64,000 nucleotides of DNA, taken from the NCBI RefSeq assembly GCF_000718005.1, contig NZ_JODV01000008.1. The stretch is one strand, 5' to 3'. The DNA comes from Actinoalloteichus_B caeruleus (GTDB taxonomy: Bacteria > Actinomycetota > Actinomycetes > Mycobacteriales > Pseudonocardiaceae). Below the pieces are notes generated by a model. That model had not been told where the DNA came from. It worked only from the letters and a program-made list of their open reading frames with translations, and ran no database searches. A program made the position numbers and the translations under genes. Shown piece by piece: positions 51,029-60,420 of this stretch (positions are counted from its first letter, which is position 1; the number at the start of each line of letters is the position of its first letter).

Positions 51029-52314
51029 GACGGCTCCTCCTCACCGGGCTGCGTGCTCGTGGGTCCCGTCTCCCGCGCGGGGGACCCCGGCCCGAGGCCT
51101 GGGCGGCGGGAGGGGCCGCCCCGGGGGACCGCCCGGTCCCCGTCCCGCGCCCCCGACGCCCAACCTCGGTGGCCGTGCGGCCGCAACAGCACCTTCCGCA
51201 CGCCGGGACGCTTCTTCGCGAAGGCCGCGTAGTACTCGGGGGCGTCCCGCAGCGGGACCTGGTGGGAGACGAGTTCGGCGGCCCCCAGCGGGTCACCGTC
51301 CCGCAACACGTCCAGCAACGTGTCGGTCCACGCGCGGACGTGGGCCTGGCCCCAGCGCAGGGTGACGTTGCGGTCGAACAGGTCGCCCAGGGGGAAACGC
51401 GGCATCCACGCCGCGTACACGCCGCTGACCGAGACGGTGCCGCCCCGGCGCACCGCTCCGAGGGACTGGTGCAGGGCGTGCAACCGGTCGGGCTTCGTCT
51501 TGAGGATCTGGGTGACCCGGTCGACGACCGACCCCTCCGAGTCCATTCCCACCGCGTCGATCACCGAGTCGGCGCCGCGGCCGGCCGTCCCGGCCCGGAT
51601 CTGTTCCACCGGGTCACCGTCCTGGGGATCGATCGTCTCGATCCCCGCCCTGGCGGCGAACGCGCGCCGGTCGGGGTACGGGTCGACGGCGAGGACCCGA
51701 CCCGCGCCCCGGTGCAGGGCGATCCGGGCGCTCATCTGTCCGATGGGGCCGAGGCCGAAGACCGCGAGGCTGCCTCCTCGGGGGACGTCGGCGTACTCGA
51801 CGGCCTGCCAGGACGTGGGCAGCACGTCGGAGAGGAGCGCCAGCGCCTCGTCGGGGACCCCTTCGGGTACCCGGATGGGCCCGAAGTGGGCCTGGGGAAC
51901 CCGCAGGTACTCGGCCTGCGCTCCGGGGACCCCACCGTAGAGGTGGGTGTAGCCGAACAGCGATGCGCCCTTCCGGCCCCCCAGGTTCTGCGTCGTCTCG
52001 CACTGCGCGAACAGCTGGCGCCGGCACATGAAGCACTCGCCGCAGGAGATGTTGAACGGCACCACCACCCGGTCCCCCGGCCGGATGTGGTGGACCGACC
52101 TCCCCACCTCCTCGACCACGCCCATCGGCTCGTGACCCAGGATGTCCCCGGGTTTCACCGCCAACGCGAGGCCGTGCTCGTAGAGGTGGAGGTCCGAGCC
52201 GCACAGCCCGCTCGCCGTGACCCGGATGATCGCGTCCGTCGGCTGCTCGATGGTCGGGTCCGCCACGGTGTCGACGTGCACTGACCGGGGGCCGTGCCAG
52301 GTGAGCGCGCGCAT
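51025..52314 (-). CDS. Zinc-dependent alcohol/formaldehyde dehydrogenase-like protein
   Basis: The 429-residue medium-chain dehydrogenase has the catalytic zinc site (ASGLCGSDLHLYEHG; GHEPMGVVEEVG). It also has a structural zinc-like cysteine set (NISCGECFMCRRQLFAQCET) and a Rossmann fold (LAVFGLGPIGQMSARIALH). The ALLSDVLPTSWQAVEYADVP text fits the glutathione-independent formaldehyde dehydrogenase-like branch. The last 45 residues form an unusual Gly/Pro-rich tail. ATG 52314 sits directly after GGAAGG, a very short spacing. Confidence 0.88.
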   Translation of the reverse strand: MRALTWHGPRSVHVDTVADPTIEQPTDAIIRVTASGLCGSDLHLYEHGLALAVKPGDILGHEPMGVVEEVGRSVHHIRPGDRVVVPFNISCGECFMCRRQLFAQCETTQNLGGRKGASLFGYTHLYGGVPGAQAEYLRVPQAHFGPIRVPEGVPDEALALLSDVLPTSWQAVEYADVPRGGSLAVFGLGPIGQMSARIALHRGAGRVLAVDPYPDRRAFAARAGIETIDPQDGDPVEQIRAGTAGRGADSVIDAVGMDSEGSVVDRVTQILKTKPDRLHALHQSLGAVRRGGTVSVSGVYAAWMPRFPLGDLFDRNVTLRWGQAHVRAWTDTLLDVLRDGDPLGAAELVSHQVPLRDAPEYYAAFAKKRPGVRKVLLRPHGHRGWASGARDGDRAVPRGGPSRRPGLGPGSPARETGPTSTQPGEEEPS

Positions 52315-52411
52315 CCTTCCCCTTCCGCCCAGCGTCCGTGAACCTCCGCACTGTCCCCCTACCCGGACGCCACGCCGCGAAACGTGGCCCGGCCGGGGCC
52401 GACCCGCTCGG

Positions 52412-53071
52412 TCAGACCCGGCGGAGCAGGTCCGCCGCTGCCGTGCGGTCAGCGAGGAAGCCCGCGTAGGCGTCCTCGCGGTCCCTCGCCCGCAGCACGG
52501 CCGACGGGTGGACGGTGGCGATCAGGTGGTCGGGCGCGCTCCTTCGCGGACCGAGTTCCCCGGCGGGGAAACGCTGGGGTTCGCCCCGGTGCCGGGTCAC
52601 CCGGAACGAGTCGCCCAGCAGGGACTTCGCCGCCACGGCCCCCAACGCCACCACCAGTCGGGGCCGGACGACGGCGAGTTCCGCCAGCAGCCAGGGGCGG
52701 CAGGCGACGCGTTCGGTGCGGTTGGGCTGGCGGTGCGGGCGTGGCTTGCCCGTGCCGCCACGGGTGAACCTGAAGTGCTTGACCGCGTTGGTGAGGTACG
52801 CGCGGTCCCGGTCGATCCCGGCCTCCCGGAGACCTCGGTCCAGCACGCGGCCCGCGGGGCCGACGAACGGTGCTCCCTCGATGTCCTCCCGGTCGCCCGG
52901 CTGTTCGCCCACCAGGACGACCTCGGCGGTGGCCGGCCCCCGGCCGAACACGACCTGCGTGGCGTCCCGGTAGAGGTCGCAGCCCCGGCAGGCCGTGGCC
53001 GCCCGCCGCAGTCCGGGCAGTCCGGCCCGGGCCGGTACGAAGGGGGTGGCGTCGGTGTGCTCAGCGGACAT
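52412..53071 (-). CDS. udgX: UdgX-family uracil-DNA glycosylase
   Basis: The 219-residue protein removes uracil from DNA and, in UdgX, stays covalently attached. It has the family motif GEQPGDREDIEGAPFVGPAG, AYLTNAVKHFRF, and HPSAVLR near the C-terminus. Four cysteines for the iron-sulfur cluster are plausible (CRGCDLY and two downstream). The loop normally reading KRRIH reads KPRPH, keeping the arginine and histidine. ATG 53071 follows GAGGTG. Family 4-like enzymes are the alternative. Confidence 0.85.
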   Translation of the reverse strand: MSAEHTDATPFVPARAGLPGLRRAATACRGCDLYRDATQVVFGRGPATAEVVLVGEQPGDREDIEGAPFVGPAGRVLDRGLREAGIDRDRAYLTNAVKHFRFTRGGTGKPRPHRQPNRTERVACRPWLLAELAVVRPRLVVALGAVAAKSLLGDSFRVTRHRGEPQRFPAGELGPRRSAPDHLIATVHPSAVLRARDREDAYAGFLADRTAAADLLRRV

Positions 53072-53480
53072 GATCACGTCACCTCGTCTCGCCGCGCCGA
53101 GCGGGCTCCCTGCTTGGACGGCTGAGTGGACGTCCTCGGACAGAACGTCGTTCCCCCTCCGGGTGCCCCGCCGCGGGCACCGTGCGCGGCCCGGTCTCCT
53201 CGGAACCTCTCTCGGGAGGCCGGTGCCCTCGCGCACTGTTCGCGCCACCGCCACCGCCACCGCGTACCCAGGCCGTCCGGCCCGGCGTCGCGGCGCGCCC
53301 CGCGACCGGGCGGTCCCCCGCGCCAGCCGGGACACGGTCAGCCAGGGCACACCTCCACCCTCCCCCGCCACGGTGGCGGCCCAGCCGAACCGGCATGCAC
53401 CCGCGGCCGGCGGGCACCCGGCTACCGGGAGCGGGTCGGGGCACCCGCCCTGGACACCGGGCGGAACGCGGAGGTGCGGG
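53072..53480. other. Divergent intergenic region, no gene seen
   Basis: About 410 bases of very high G+C lie between the UdgX gene and the glycan locus. Frames here lack ribosome sites. It should contain the promoter of the following glycosyltransferase operon. Confidence 0.4.
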
Positions 53481-54662
53481 GTGGCGGCTGACCAGCCCAG
53501 GGTGGCGATGGTGTGCGGGACGACGGCGGCGGACAGGGACGGGGTCGCGGACTACGTCCACCACCTGCTGCCCGCGCTGACCGACGCCGGGGTCGCGGCG
53601 GACCTGGCACCGGTGTCCCTCCACCCGGGGCAGGGGCCGGGCCGCCGGTGGGACGAGCTGCGCGCGTTGCGCCACCGGCTGGCCCGGTGGGCTCCGGACG
53701 TGGTGCACCTCCAGTTCGCGCCGTCCGCCTACGGCTTCTCCCGCCTCTCCGGCCTGCTGCCACTGGTGGTGCCCCGAGGCGTGCCCCTGGTCACCACCCT
53801 GCACGAGTACGGTTCCTGGGACCCGCCAGCGGTACTCCCCCGGGCCCTCTGGCGGCTGGCTGAGGCCCGAGGCTGGTGGTGCCGGGAAACCGGGCGGCTG
53901 GTTCCGAGGAGCCGGGCGCTCCTGACCACCAACGCCGGGCACGCCAGCGTCGTGGCACGGCGGTGGGGGCTGGCCCCGCACGTGGTGCCGCTCGCCGCGA
54001 ACGTCGCGGTAGGACGACCGGAAGGCGACCCCCGGGTCCGCGTGCGCGCCGGGTTGGGCCTGCGCGCGGACGCCCCGCTGATCGTGTTCTTCGGGTTCGT
54101 CCACCCGGTCAAGGGCCTGCGCTACCTGATCGACGCGCTGCCACCGCTCCGCGCCGCCCACCCGGGGCTGCACCTGTGCGTGGCCGGCGGCTTCGTCTCC
54201 TGCGCCCTGCCCGAGCCGGAGGCGCGGGCGTTCCACGACGAGCTGGTCGAGCTCACCCAGCGGCGGGGCGTGGGCGACGCCGTGACCTTCACCGGGTACC
54301 AACCGGAGGAGCGGGTGTCGGACCTGTTGCGCGCGGCGGACGCCGCGATCTTCCCGTTCACCGGGGGCGCCACCACCAAGAGCGGCGCCGTCCTCGCGGC
54401 CATGTCGCACGGAACGCCGACCGTGGTGACCGGAGCGGACCCGCCCGATCCCGACCTGGTCGACGGCGAGACGACGGTGGTGGCGCCCTCCACCCGCAGC
54501 GCCGGGGCGCTCCGCGAGGCGGTGCACCGCGTGTTGGCCGACCCCGACCTGCGTCGACGTGTGGCGGACCGGGCCCGCCAGGTGGTGGGTCGCCGCGACT
54601 GGCCGGTGATCGCCGCCGAACACCACAGCGTGTACCGGGCGGTGCTGCGGGAGTGGTCGTGA
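53481..54662 (+). CDS. GT4-type glycosyltransferase
   Basis: The 393-residue GT-B enzyme shows VAMVCGTTAADRDGVADYVH, DVVHLQFAPSAYGFSRLSGL, TTLHEYGSWDPPA and the donor half IVFFGFVHPVKGLRYLIDAL, VTFTGYQPEERVSDLLRAAD, and FPFTGGATTKSGAVLAAMSH. The donor sugar is unknown. GTG 53481 follows GGAGGTGCGGG. It overlaps the GT9 gene by four bases (GTGA), so both act in one glycan pathway. Confidence 0.88.
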   Translation: MAADQPRVAMVCGTTAADRDGVADYVHHLLPALTDAGVAADLAPVSLHPGQGPGRRWDELRALRHRLARWAPDVVHLQFAPSAYGFSRLSGLLPLVVPRGVPLVTTLHEYGSWDPPAVLPRALWRLAEARGWWCRETGRLVPRSRALLTTNAGHASVVARRWGLAPHVVPLAANVAVGRPEGDPRVRVRAGLGLRADAPLIVFFGFVHPVKGLRYLIDALPPLRAAHPGLHLCVAGGFVSCALPEPEARAFHDELVELTQRRGVGDAVTFTGYQPEERVSDLLRAADAAIFPFTGGATTKSGAVLAAMSHGTPTVVTGADPPDPDLVDGETTVVAPSTRSAGALREAVHRVLADPDLRRRVADRARQVVGRRDWPVIAAEHHSVYRAVLREWS

Positions 54663-55807
54663 GCGGGGCCTACCGGCGCATCCTGGTGGTCGACCTGCTC
54701 GGCGGTCTCGGGGACCTGCTCATGCTCCTGCCCTCCGTGCACGCACTGGCCAGGAACCACCCCGGGGCGGAGGTGCACCTGCTCACCCACCGGCCAGGGG
54801 ACTCGCTGGTGGAGGCGGACGAGGCGGTGACGGCGGTCCTGGTTCCGGAACGGCGGGGCGGGGGCGGTGAGCGCGAGGCCGTCCAGCGGTCGCTGGCACG
54901 GGTCGACCCGGACCTGGTGGTCAGCTCCACCCGGTACGACGGCATCCCCGACCTCATCGAGCGCTCCGGCGCCAGGGCGGTGACCGACCTGTGGCGCCAC
55001 CCGCCGCCCGACGAACGCGTCGGTGACCGCTACCTGCGGATCCTGCGCGACGAGGGGCTGATCGGGACCGAGGACCTGGACTGCCCTGGGCATGTCCGCC
55101 TCACCTCGACCGAGCGCCTCCTCGGCGCGGAGCTGCTGGGTCGTGTGGTGCCGGCGCACGTGCGGCGGGCACCGGTCGTCCTGGTGACGGGAGCCGGCAT
55201 GGCCGTCAAGCGCTGGCCGGGTCCGAGCTGGGACGCCCTCACCGCCGCCCTGCGCGCGGCGGGCACCCCGGTGCTGGCCGTCGCCGACGGGGGACCCGTG
55301 CCGAGGGGGGCGTCCCCGCTGCCCCGAGGGGACCTCCGGGCGCTGGCCGCGACCTACGCCGAGGTCGGGCGTCGCGGTGGGGTGGTCGTCGGCGGCGACA
55401 CGGGACCAACCCGGCTGGCCGCCTCACTCGGAGTGCGGGTCGTGGGGCTGTTCGGGCCGACCTCGACGCCGCGGTACGGGTTCGGGCCGGGACCCGGTTC
55501 ACCGCACGAGGCTGGCCGACGGGGGGCGGGGCAGGTCGGGGGCGGTGGCGCGGGTACCCGCGCCACCGGCGCGTCGGCCCGTCCCGGGCGAGACGGGGAG
55601 GACGGGCGGGTGCTCGTCTCCCCGTCGGGTTCCGACCTCCAGGGCCTCCCCGGGTGTGACCACCGCAAACCCACCGCGATCACCGAGCAGGGTTGTTGGT
55701 GGTCGGCCGCCTGCCCGTTGTCGCCCCACGGTCCGGCGTGCATGGCGGCCCTGGACGTCTCCGATGTCCTCCTCGCGGTGGAGCGCGCCACGGGGGCGGC
55801 CGGGTGA
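54659..55807 (+). CDS. GT9-family (heptosyltransferase-like) glycosyltransferase
   Basis: The 382-residue protein has the GT9 start RILVVDLLGGLGDLLMLLPS, PGAEVHLLTHRPGDS, PVVLVTGAGMAVKRWPGPSW and the donor-binding GGDTGPTRLAASLGVRVVGL with FGPTSTPRYGFGP. The C-terminal 90 residues are longer than usual and contain several cysteines (LQGLPGCDHRKPTAI; EQGCWWSAACPLSPHGPACM). GT9 enzymes transfer ADP-heptose or related sugars, which fits the HldE gene downstream. Confidence 0.85.
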   Translation: MSGAYRRILVVDLLGGLGDLLMLLPSVHALARNHPGAEVHLLTHRPGDSLVEADEAVTAVLVPERRGGGGEREAVQRSLARVDPDLVVSSTRYDGIPDLIERSGARAVTDLWRHPPPDERVGDRYLRILRDEGLIGTEDLDCPGHVRLTSTERLLGAELLGRVVPAHVRRAPVVLVTGAGMAVKRWPGPSWDALTAALRAAGTPVLAVADGGPVPRGASPLPRGDLRALAATYAEVGRRGGVVVGGDTGPTRLAASLGVRVVGLFGPTSTPRYGFGPGPGSPHEAGRRGAGQVGGGGAGTRATGASARPGRDGEDGRVLVSPSGSDLQGLPGCDHRKPTAITEQGCWWSAACPLSPHGPACMAALDVSDVLLAVERATGAAG

Positions 55808-55978
55808 GGGGCGGCCGGGACGGGCCTCGTCGCGGGCCGGCGTGCCGTGCGCGCGGGTGCCGGGGCGGCAGCTCGGCGTTTCACCGCGCCGTCACGTGGC
55901 ATCCCGGGAGGGAGGTCCATCCGGACCTCGGCGGCGGTGGGACCGCCGTCCGAACCGGCACCGGAGGAGGGACGGAAC

Positions 55979-56173
55979 ATGGCCAGCGCCAACCCGATCC
56001 AGATGCAGAAGTCGCTGAAGGACCTGGACTACCCGGCGAGCACGGACCAGATCGTCGAGCACGCGCAACAGCACGGAGCCGACGAGAACATCCTGTCCGG
56101 CCTGCGCAAGCTGCCCAAGGACCGCACCTTCGACGGGCCGAACGCCGTGAGCGAGGCATTCTCCAAGGTGTGA
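55979..56173 (+). CDS. DUF2795 protein
   Basis: The 64-residue protein matches DUF2795: LKDLDYPASTDQIVEHAQQH, ADENILSGLRKLPKDRTFDG and AVSEAF. The family is small, soluble and often stress-associated, with no assigned activity. ATG 55979 follows GGAGGAGGGA. Confidence 0.9.
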   Translation: MASANPIQMQKSLKDLDYPASTDQIVEHAQQHGADENILSGLRKLPKDRTFDGPNAVSEAFSKV

Positions 56174-56267
56174 CGTCACGACGATCGCCCCAAGGGGCGC
56201 GGCTGGGGTGTCAGGCGGCTGATGCCCCTTCCCGTGCGCAGTCCGGGACACCCAGCGGAGGAGTGAG

Positions 56268-57149
56268 ATGAGGCTGTCACGAATCACCGACCGGATCGCG
56301 GAGCAGAAGTGGCTGGACAGGGTGAACTCCCGCATCCACCGCGTCGTCACGCGGGTGCTGCCCGAGGGGAGCGTGAAGGACGCCCTCCACGGTGTCTGGC
56401 TCGGCCACCCGGTGCACCCCGCGATGGTCCAGCTCCCCGTCGGGTGCTTCCTCTCGGCCGCCGTGCTGGACGTCACCACGCCGGGGAGCCGGGCGGCGCG
56501 GGTGTTGGTCGGCACCGGGATCGCCAGCGCGATGCCCGCGGCGGTGAGCGGTTGGGCCGACTGGTCCGACGCCCACGAGGAGCAGCAGCGGACCGGCACG
56601 GTGCACGCGCTGTTGAACACCGCCGGGCTCGCCTGCTACCTCGTGTCGTTCGTGGCCCGCCGCGACCGGTCCGGTCGCACGGGTTCGGTCTCCGGCGGCG
56701 CGGGCATGCTCTTCCTGCTCGCCGGCGCGACGCTGGGCGGCGAGCTGTCGTTCCGGCAGGCGCTGGGCCCCAACCACGCCGAGGACGCGGCGCACCGGGG
56801 CCCCAACGACTGGTGCGACCTCGGCCCGCTGGACGACTTCAGCGAGGGGCGCCCCGAGGTCCGGGACGCCGGCAACGTCAAGGTCGTCGTGCTGCGCAGC
56901 GGTTCGGACGTGGTGGTGTTGCACGACGCGTGCAGCCACCTCTCCGCTCCCCTGCACGAGGGGGAGGTGGAGGAGGTGGCCGGGCACCGCTGCCTGGTGT
57001 GCCCGTGGCACGGCAGCACCTTCCGCCTCTCCGACGGTGAGGTCATGCGGGGGCCGGCGACCGCGCCGCAGCCACGGCTGATCAGCCGGGTGCGGGCGGG
57101 CCGGGTGGAGGCCCGGGCCCGCACCTACGCGGGCGTCCCGGCGAGCTGA
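56268..57149 (+). CDS. DUF2231 membrane domain fused to Rieske [2Fe-2S] domain
   Basis: The 293-residue protein has a DUF2231 membrane part (residues about 40-165; GVWLGHPVHPAMVQLPVGCF; SGWADWSDAHEEQQRTGTVH) and a C-terminal Rieske domain. The Rieske ligands are present: CSH in DACSHLSAPLHEG and CPWH in CLVCPWHGSTF. It is a membrane-linked electron carrier whose partner is unknown. ATG 56268 follows GGAGGAGTG. Confidence 0.9.
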   Translation: MRLSRITDRIAEQKWLDRVNSRIHRVVTRVLPEGSVKDALHGVWLGHPVHPAMVQLPVGCFLSAAVLDVTTPGSRAARVLVGTGIASAMPAAVSGWADWSDAHEEQQRTGTVHALLNTAGLACYLVSFVARRDRSGRTGSVSGGAGMLFLLAGATLGGELSFRQALGPNHAEDAAHRGPNDWCDLGPLDDFSEGRPEVRDAGNVKVVVLRSGSDVVVLHDACSHLSAPLHEGEVEEVAGHRCLVCPWHGSTFRLSDGEVMRGPATAPQPRLISRVRAGRVEARARTYAGVPAS

Positions 57150-57696
57150 ACCTCCCGGCCGGCGGGTTCCGCTCCGGCGTCCCCCGTCTCCACCGACGTG
57201 CGGAGGTGTCGGCCGCTCGTGGACGGCACCCGAGGCCAGGCGACGACTCCCCCGGCACCTGGTCCGGGCGGCCCCGGACCTCGGGAACGGCTCGGCGCCA
57301 GGTCGTCGCAGTTCGGCAGCTCCTCTGGGCCTGAGCGGGACCGGCGGTGAAGCGGGACCGCCGCCCAGCGGTAGGTGGGTCACGACCGGTACGACCGGTC
57401 CCGATCGGGACGGGGGCCGGTTCGGTCCCGGAATCCCGGTCCGACGGGCGTTCACCTGCCGCTTCCGCGCCTGGCCGACGGTGACACCCGGTCCACCCGA
57501 GACGGGACGCACGGGTGGGGAGGTCCACTGGCAGCGCCCGGGTTGGCGGCGGCCCGTTCGGGTCCGGGAGCCCGGCGACGGAGCCGCCGCGGTCCGACCA
57601 GCCGGTTTGCCGAGCCGGGGGGATGTGACGCCTCCACCCCGGGTCGGCGCCCAGCCCGCACCCGCCGCGTCCGCGCCGCCAGCCAGTCACGTCATC
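57150..57696. other. Intergenic region, no gene seen
   Basis: About 550 bases contain only shadow frames. The 14-base palindrome GTCCCGATCGGGAC lies at 57398-57411 with other short inverted repeats around it. The region leads into the microsatellite and the convergent GT2 gene end. Confidence 0.4.
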
Positions 57697-57796
57697 GAGA
57701 CATCGAGACACCGAGACACCGAGACACCGAGACACCGAGACACCGAGACACCGAGACACCGAGACACCGAGACACCGAGACACCGAGACACCGAGA
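57697..57796. repeat. 8-bp microsatellite, GAGACACC x 11 plus variant units
   Basis: One variant unit (gagacatc, 57697-57704) is followed by 11 exact copies of gagacacc (57705-57792) and a partial unit. It lies 28 bases beyond the end of the GT2 gene. Read as protein the strand would give SVSRCLGV repeats, but there is no ribosome site. A tract this regular is likely to vary between strains. Confidence 0.95.
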
Positions 57797-57823
57797 ATCG
57801 CGCCCGACTCCCCTGCCGAGCCC

Positions 57824-58741
57824 TCAGCGGGGGTCACGCCCGCTCCCGGCCTCGTCGCCGGCACGGTGGAACTCCGGGAGGGCGGTGGCCTGCGCCTCCC
57901 GGTCGGGGACCGTGGTGGGCGACTCCAGGTGCACCGCACCGGAAGGCAGGACGCCCGCCCCGCCGAACCGCCGCATCACCCGCCACTGCGCGGCGACGTC
58001 CTCCCCCGCGTGTTCGACGGGGAGGTCCGACCAGAAGTCGTAGCCCCCGCAGGCGACCAACGCGAGGCGGTCGTAGAGGACGCAGCCGGACACCCACGCC
58101 ACCTTGTACGCCCGCCAGTCCTCCGCGCCCGTCAACACGTGTTCGGCCAGGTGCAGCGGATTGGCGGCGTTGTGCAGGGTCCACCTGGCCATCGCGGGGC
58201 TGCCCGGCCCCACCGCCTCGGGTACGGGTCGTCCCGGCCATTCCTCGTAGGGCTCCCACTCCGCCGGTCGCCGGTCGGCGACGTGGGACATGCCCACGAC
58301 GGCGTTGCCGACGAAACCGCACCCCAGCGCGGCCAGTGCCCGGCGGAGCCGGGCGATCGTGCCGGGCGCCAGCCACACGTCGTCGTCGAGGCAGAGCACG
58401 AGGTCCGCGCCGGACGCGTCCAGGAGCGCCTGCCGGTGTTCGGCCAACCCCCGCCGGGGCAGGTGGCGACCCAGCCGGACGGCATGGCCCCGGTGGTGGA
58501 GGGTGCGGAGCACGGCACGGGCGGCGGGGGTGTCGTAGGAGGCGGTCCCGTCGGACTGGTCGGACACGATGATCCCGAAGCGGTCGTCATCGTCCTGCGC
58601 ACCGAGGCCGGCCAGGGTGACCGCGAGTTCGGTTGGCCGGTTCCTGGTGGGGATCAGGACGTCGAGCGTGCTCCGGTGTGCCGCCGGTTCCGGCAGGTCG
58701 CGCGGGCGGGGAGCACCCGCCCTCGGCAGCGGTGCGCCCAT
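57824..58741 (-). CDS. GT2-family glycosyltransferase
   Basis: The 305-residue inverting GT-A enzyme shows TLDVLIPTRNRPTELAVTLA and the nucleotide-binding DxD as VLCLDDDVWLAPG. It also has GCGFVGNAVVGMSHVADRRP and a conserved acidic region EHAGEDVAAQWRVMRRFGGA. The acceptor is unknown. Its ATG overlaps the HldE stop by one base (TGATG), so it is coupled to heptose activation. Confidence 0.88.
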   Translation of the reverse strand: MGAPLPRAGAPRPRDLPEPAAHRSTLDVLIPTRNRPTELAVTLAGLGAQDDDDRFGIIVSDQSDGTASYDTPAARAVLRTLHHRGHAVRLGRHLPRRGLAEHRQALLDASGADLVLCLDDDVWLAPGTIARLRRALAALGCGFVGNAVVGMSHVADRRPAEWEPYEEWPGRPVPEAVGPGSPAMARWTLHNAANPLHLAEHVLTGAEDWRAYKVAWVSGCVLYDRLALVACGGYDFWSDLPVEHAGEDVAAQWRVMRRFGGAGVLPSGAVHLESPTTVPDREAQATALPEFHRAGDEAGSGRDPR

Positions 58742-60240
58742 CAGTCCACCACTCGGTCCGCGTTGGCCCGGATCCGGGTGATCAGCGCGGTGGTGGACCG
58801 GTCCGGGACGTAGTCGAGAAGCCGGACCTCGCCGCCGTACCCCCGCACGACCGGCGTCTCGGGCAGCATCTCGGGGGTGTAGTCACCCCCCTTGGCGTAC
58901 ACGTCAGGGCGGAGCAGGCGCAGGAGTTCCACCGGGGTGTCGCCGTCGAAGACCGTCACGTGGTCGACGCAGCTCAGCCCGGCCACCACGGCGGCCCGGT
59001 CGTTCTCCGGGTTCACCGGGCGATCGGGTCCCTTCAGCCTGGCCACGCTCGCGTCGGAGTTGACCGCGACCACGAGCACGTCCCCCAGTTGCTTGGCCTG
59101 GGCCAGGTAGGCGAGGTGTCCCCGGTGCAGCACGTCGAAACAGCCGTTGGTGAACACGATGCGCCGACCGGTGTCGCGGTGCCGGCGCACGACCGCCGCC
59201 AACTGCTCCCGCCCCACGGGCTCCCCCTCGCGGTCCCCGAGCCGGCTGGCGAGCTGGTCGGGCCCGCACACGCAGGTCCCCGGCTGGGCGACCACCACGT
59301 CGGCCGCGGCCTGGGCGAGCTCCATGCCACCGGTCAGGGGCAGGCCGCTGGCGAGCCCGGCCGTCAACGCGGCGACGTAGGTGTCGCCGGCTCCCGCGGC
59401 CCGGCAGTCGGGCACCGGCCTGGCCCACGTCCGGTGCTCCGGATGGGTGTGGCTGAACAGCACGGAGCCGTCCCGGTCCAGGGTCACGACCACGGCGCCG
59501 GCGCCGGTGCGGCGGAGGATGCGGTCCCGGTGGCGCTGGAGGTGCGCGAGCCGCCGTCCCCGCCCGCCCGCGCCCAGCAGGGACGCCGCCTCCTGGGCGT
59601 TCGGGGTGACCACGTCCGGACGGGTGGCCGCCCACTCCGCCGGGTCGTGGGAGTCCACGATGAGCAGCGGGACCTCCTCCCGGAGGGCGGCGACGGCGTC
59701 GCGGAGCGGTGGACCGGCGACGCCGAGGCCGTAGTCGCAGACCAGGAGCGCGTCGTGGTCCGGGACCAGGTCGGCGAGGAGACTGGCGAGTTCCCGGGTC
59801 GTCGCGGCGGGAGGGTCGGCCTGGTCGCCGTCGTCGAAACGGGCGAGCAGCTGGTCACCGCAGATCAGTCGGGACTTCGTCATCGTGCGCCCGCCAGGCG
59901 CGGACACCAGGTCCCGCACGTTCACGCCCCGATCGGTGAGTGCCGCGCGCAGCGCCCGCCCGGCGGGGTCGTCCCCGGTGACGGCCAGGAGGGTGGCGGC
60001 CGCGCCGAGAGCCGCGAGGTTCGCCGCCGTGTTCCCGGCGCCGCCGGGTGCCGTGGTCGTCCGTTCGACCTCGACGACCGGGGCGGGAGCCTCCCGGCAG
60101 AGACGACGGGAAGTCCCGGACAGCCAGACGTCCACCAGGACGTCCCCGAGGACGAGGACCCTCGGTCGCCGGCCGGCCAGCAGGCCGGGCGTGGTGGGTC
60201 CCACCGTCAGCGTCGTGTCGGGTTCCTGGCCCCACAGCAT
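58741..60240 (-). CDS. hldE: Bifunctional heptose-7-phosphate kinase / heptose-1-phosphate adenylyltransferase
   Basis: The 499-residue protein fuses a PfkB-type kinase to a cytidylyltransferase-like domain, as in HldE (RfaE). The kinase shows VLVLGDVLVDVWLSG, TTAPGGAGNTAANLAALGAA and the catalytic RAAGAGDTYVAALTAGLASG. The transferase shows FTNGCFDVLHRGHLAYL and VNSDASVARLKGPDRPVN. It makes ADP-D-glycero-beta-D-manno-heptose, or a GDP analogue. ATG 60240 follows AGGAGGTGGGAG. Confidence 0.9.
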   Translation of the reverse strand: MLWGQEPDTTLTVGPTTPGLLAGRRPRVLVLGDVLVDVWLSGTSRRLCREAPAPVVEVERTTTAPGGAGNTAANLAALGAAATLLAVTGDDPAGRALRAALTDRGVNVRDLVSAPGGRTMTKSRLICGDQLLARFDDGDQADPPAATTRELASLLADLVPDHDALLVCDYGLGVAGPPLRDAVAALREEVPLLIVDSHDPAEWAATRPDVVTPNAQEAASLLGAGGRGRRLAHLQRHRDRILRRTGAGAVVVTLDRDGSVLFSHTHPEHRTWARPVPDCRAAGAGDTYVAALTAGLASGLPLTGGMELAQAAADVVVAQPGTCVCGPDQLASRLGDREGEPVGREQLAAVVRRHRDTGRRIVFTNGCFDVLHRGHLAYLAQAKQLGDVLVVAVNSDASVARLKGPDRPVNPENDRAAVVAGLSCVDHVTVFDGDTPVELLRLLRPDVYAKGGDYTPEMLPETPVVRGYGGEVRLLDYVPDRSTTALITRIRANADRVVD

Positions 60241-60420
60241 CTCCCACCTCCTGGTCGTGATGTCCGCCGCGCACCGTCCCCGCCCGGTGCCCGGGCAGCC
60301 GATCACGGCGGGAGGACGCCGGGCCGGCGCCCCTCCAGCCGCTGCTGACCGGTCACCTCACCCCCGGCCTCGGTCGGCCCGCTGGCGCGGGCGCCGTTGG
60401 CCGGGTGGTGTGGACGAGGT

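Noticed and set aside
57697..57796. CRISPR-like repeat array
   Set aside because: The units are directly adjacent with no spacers and only 8 bases long, and no cas genes are present. It is a microsatellite.
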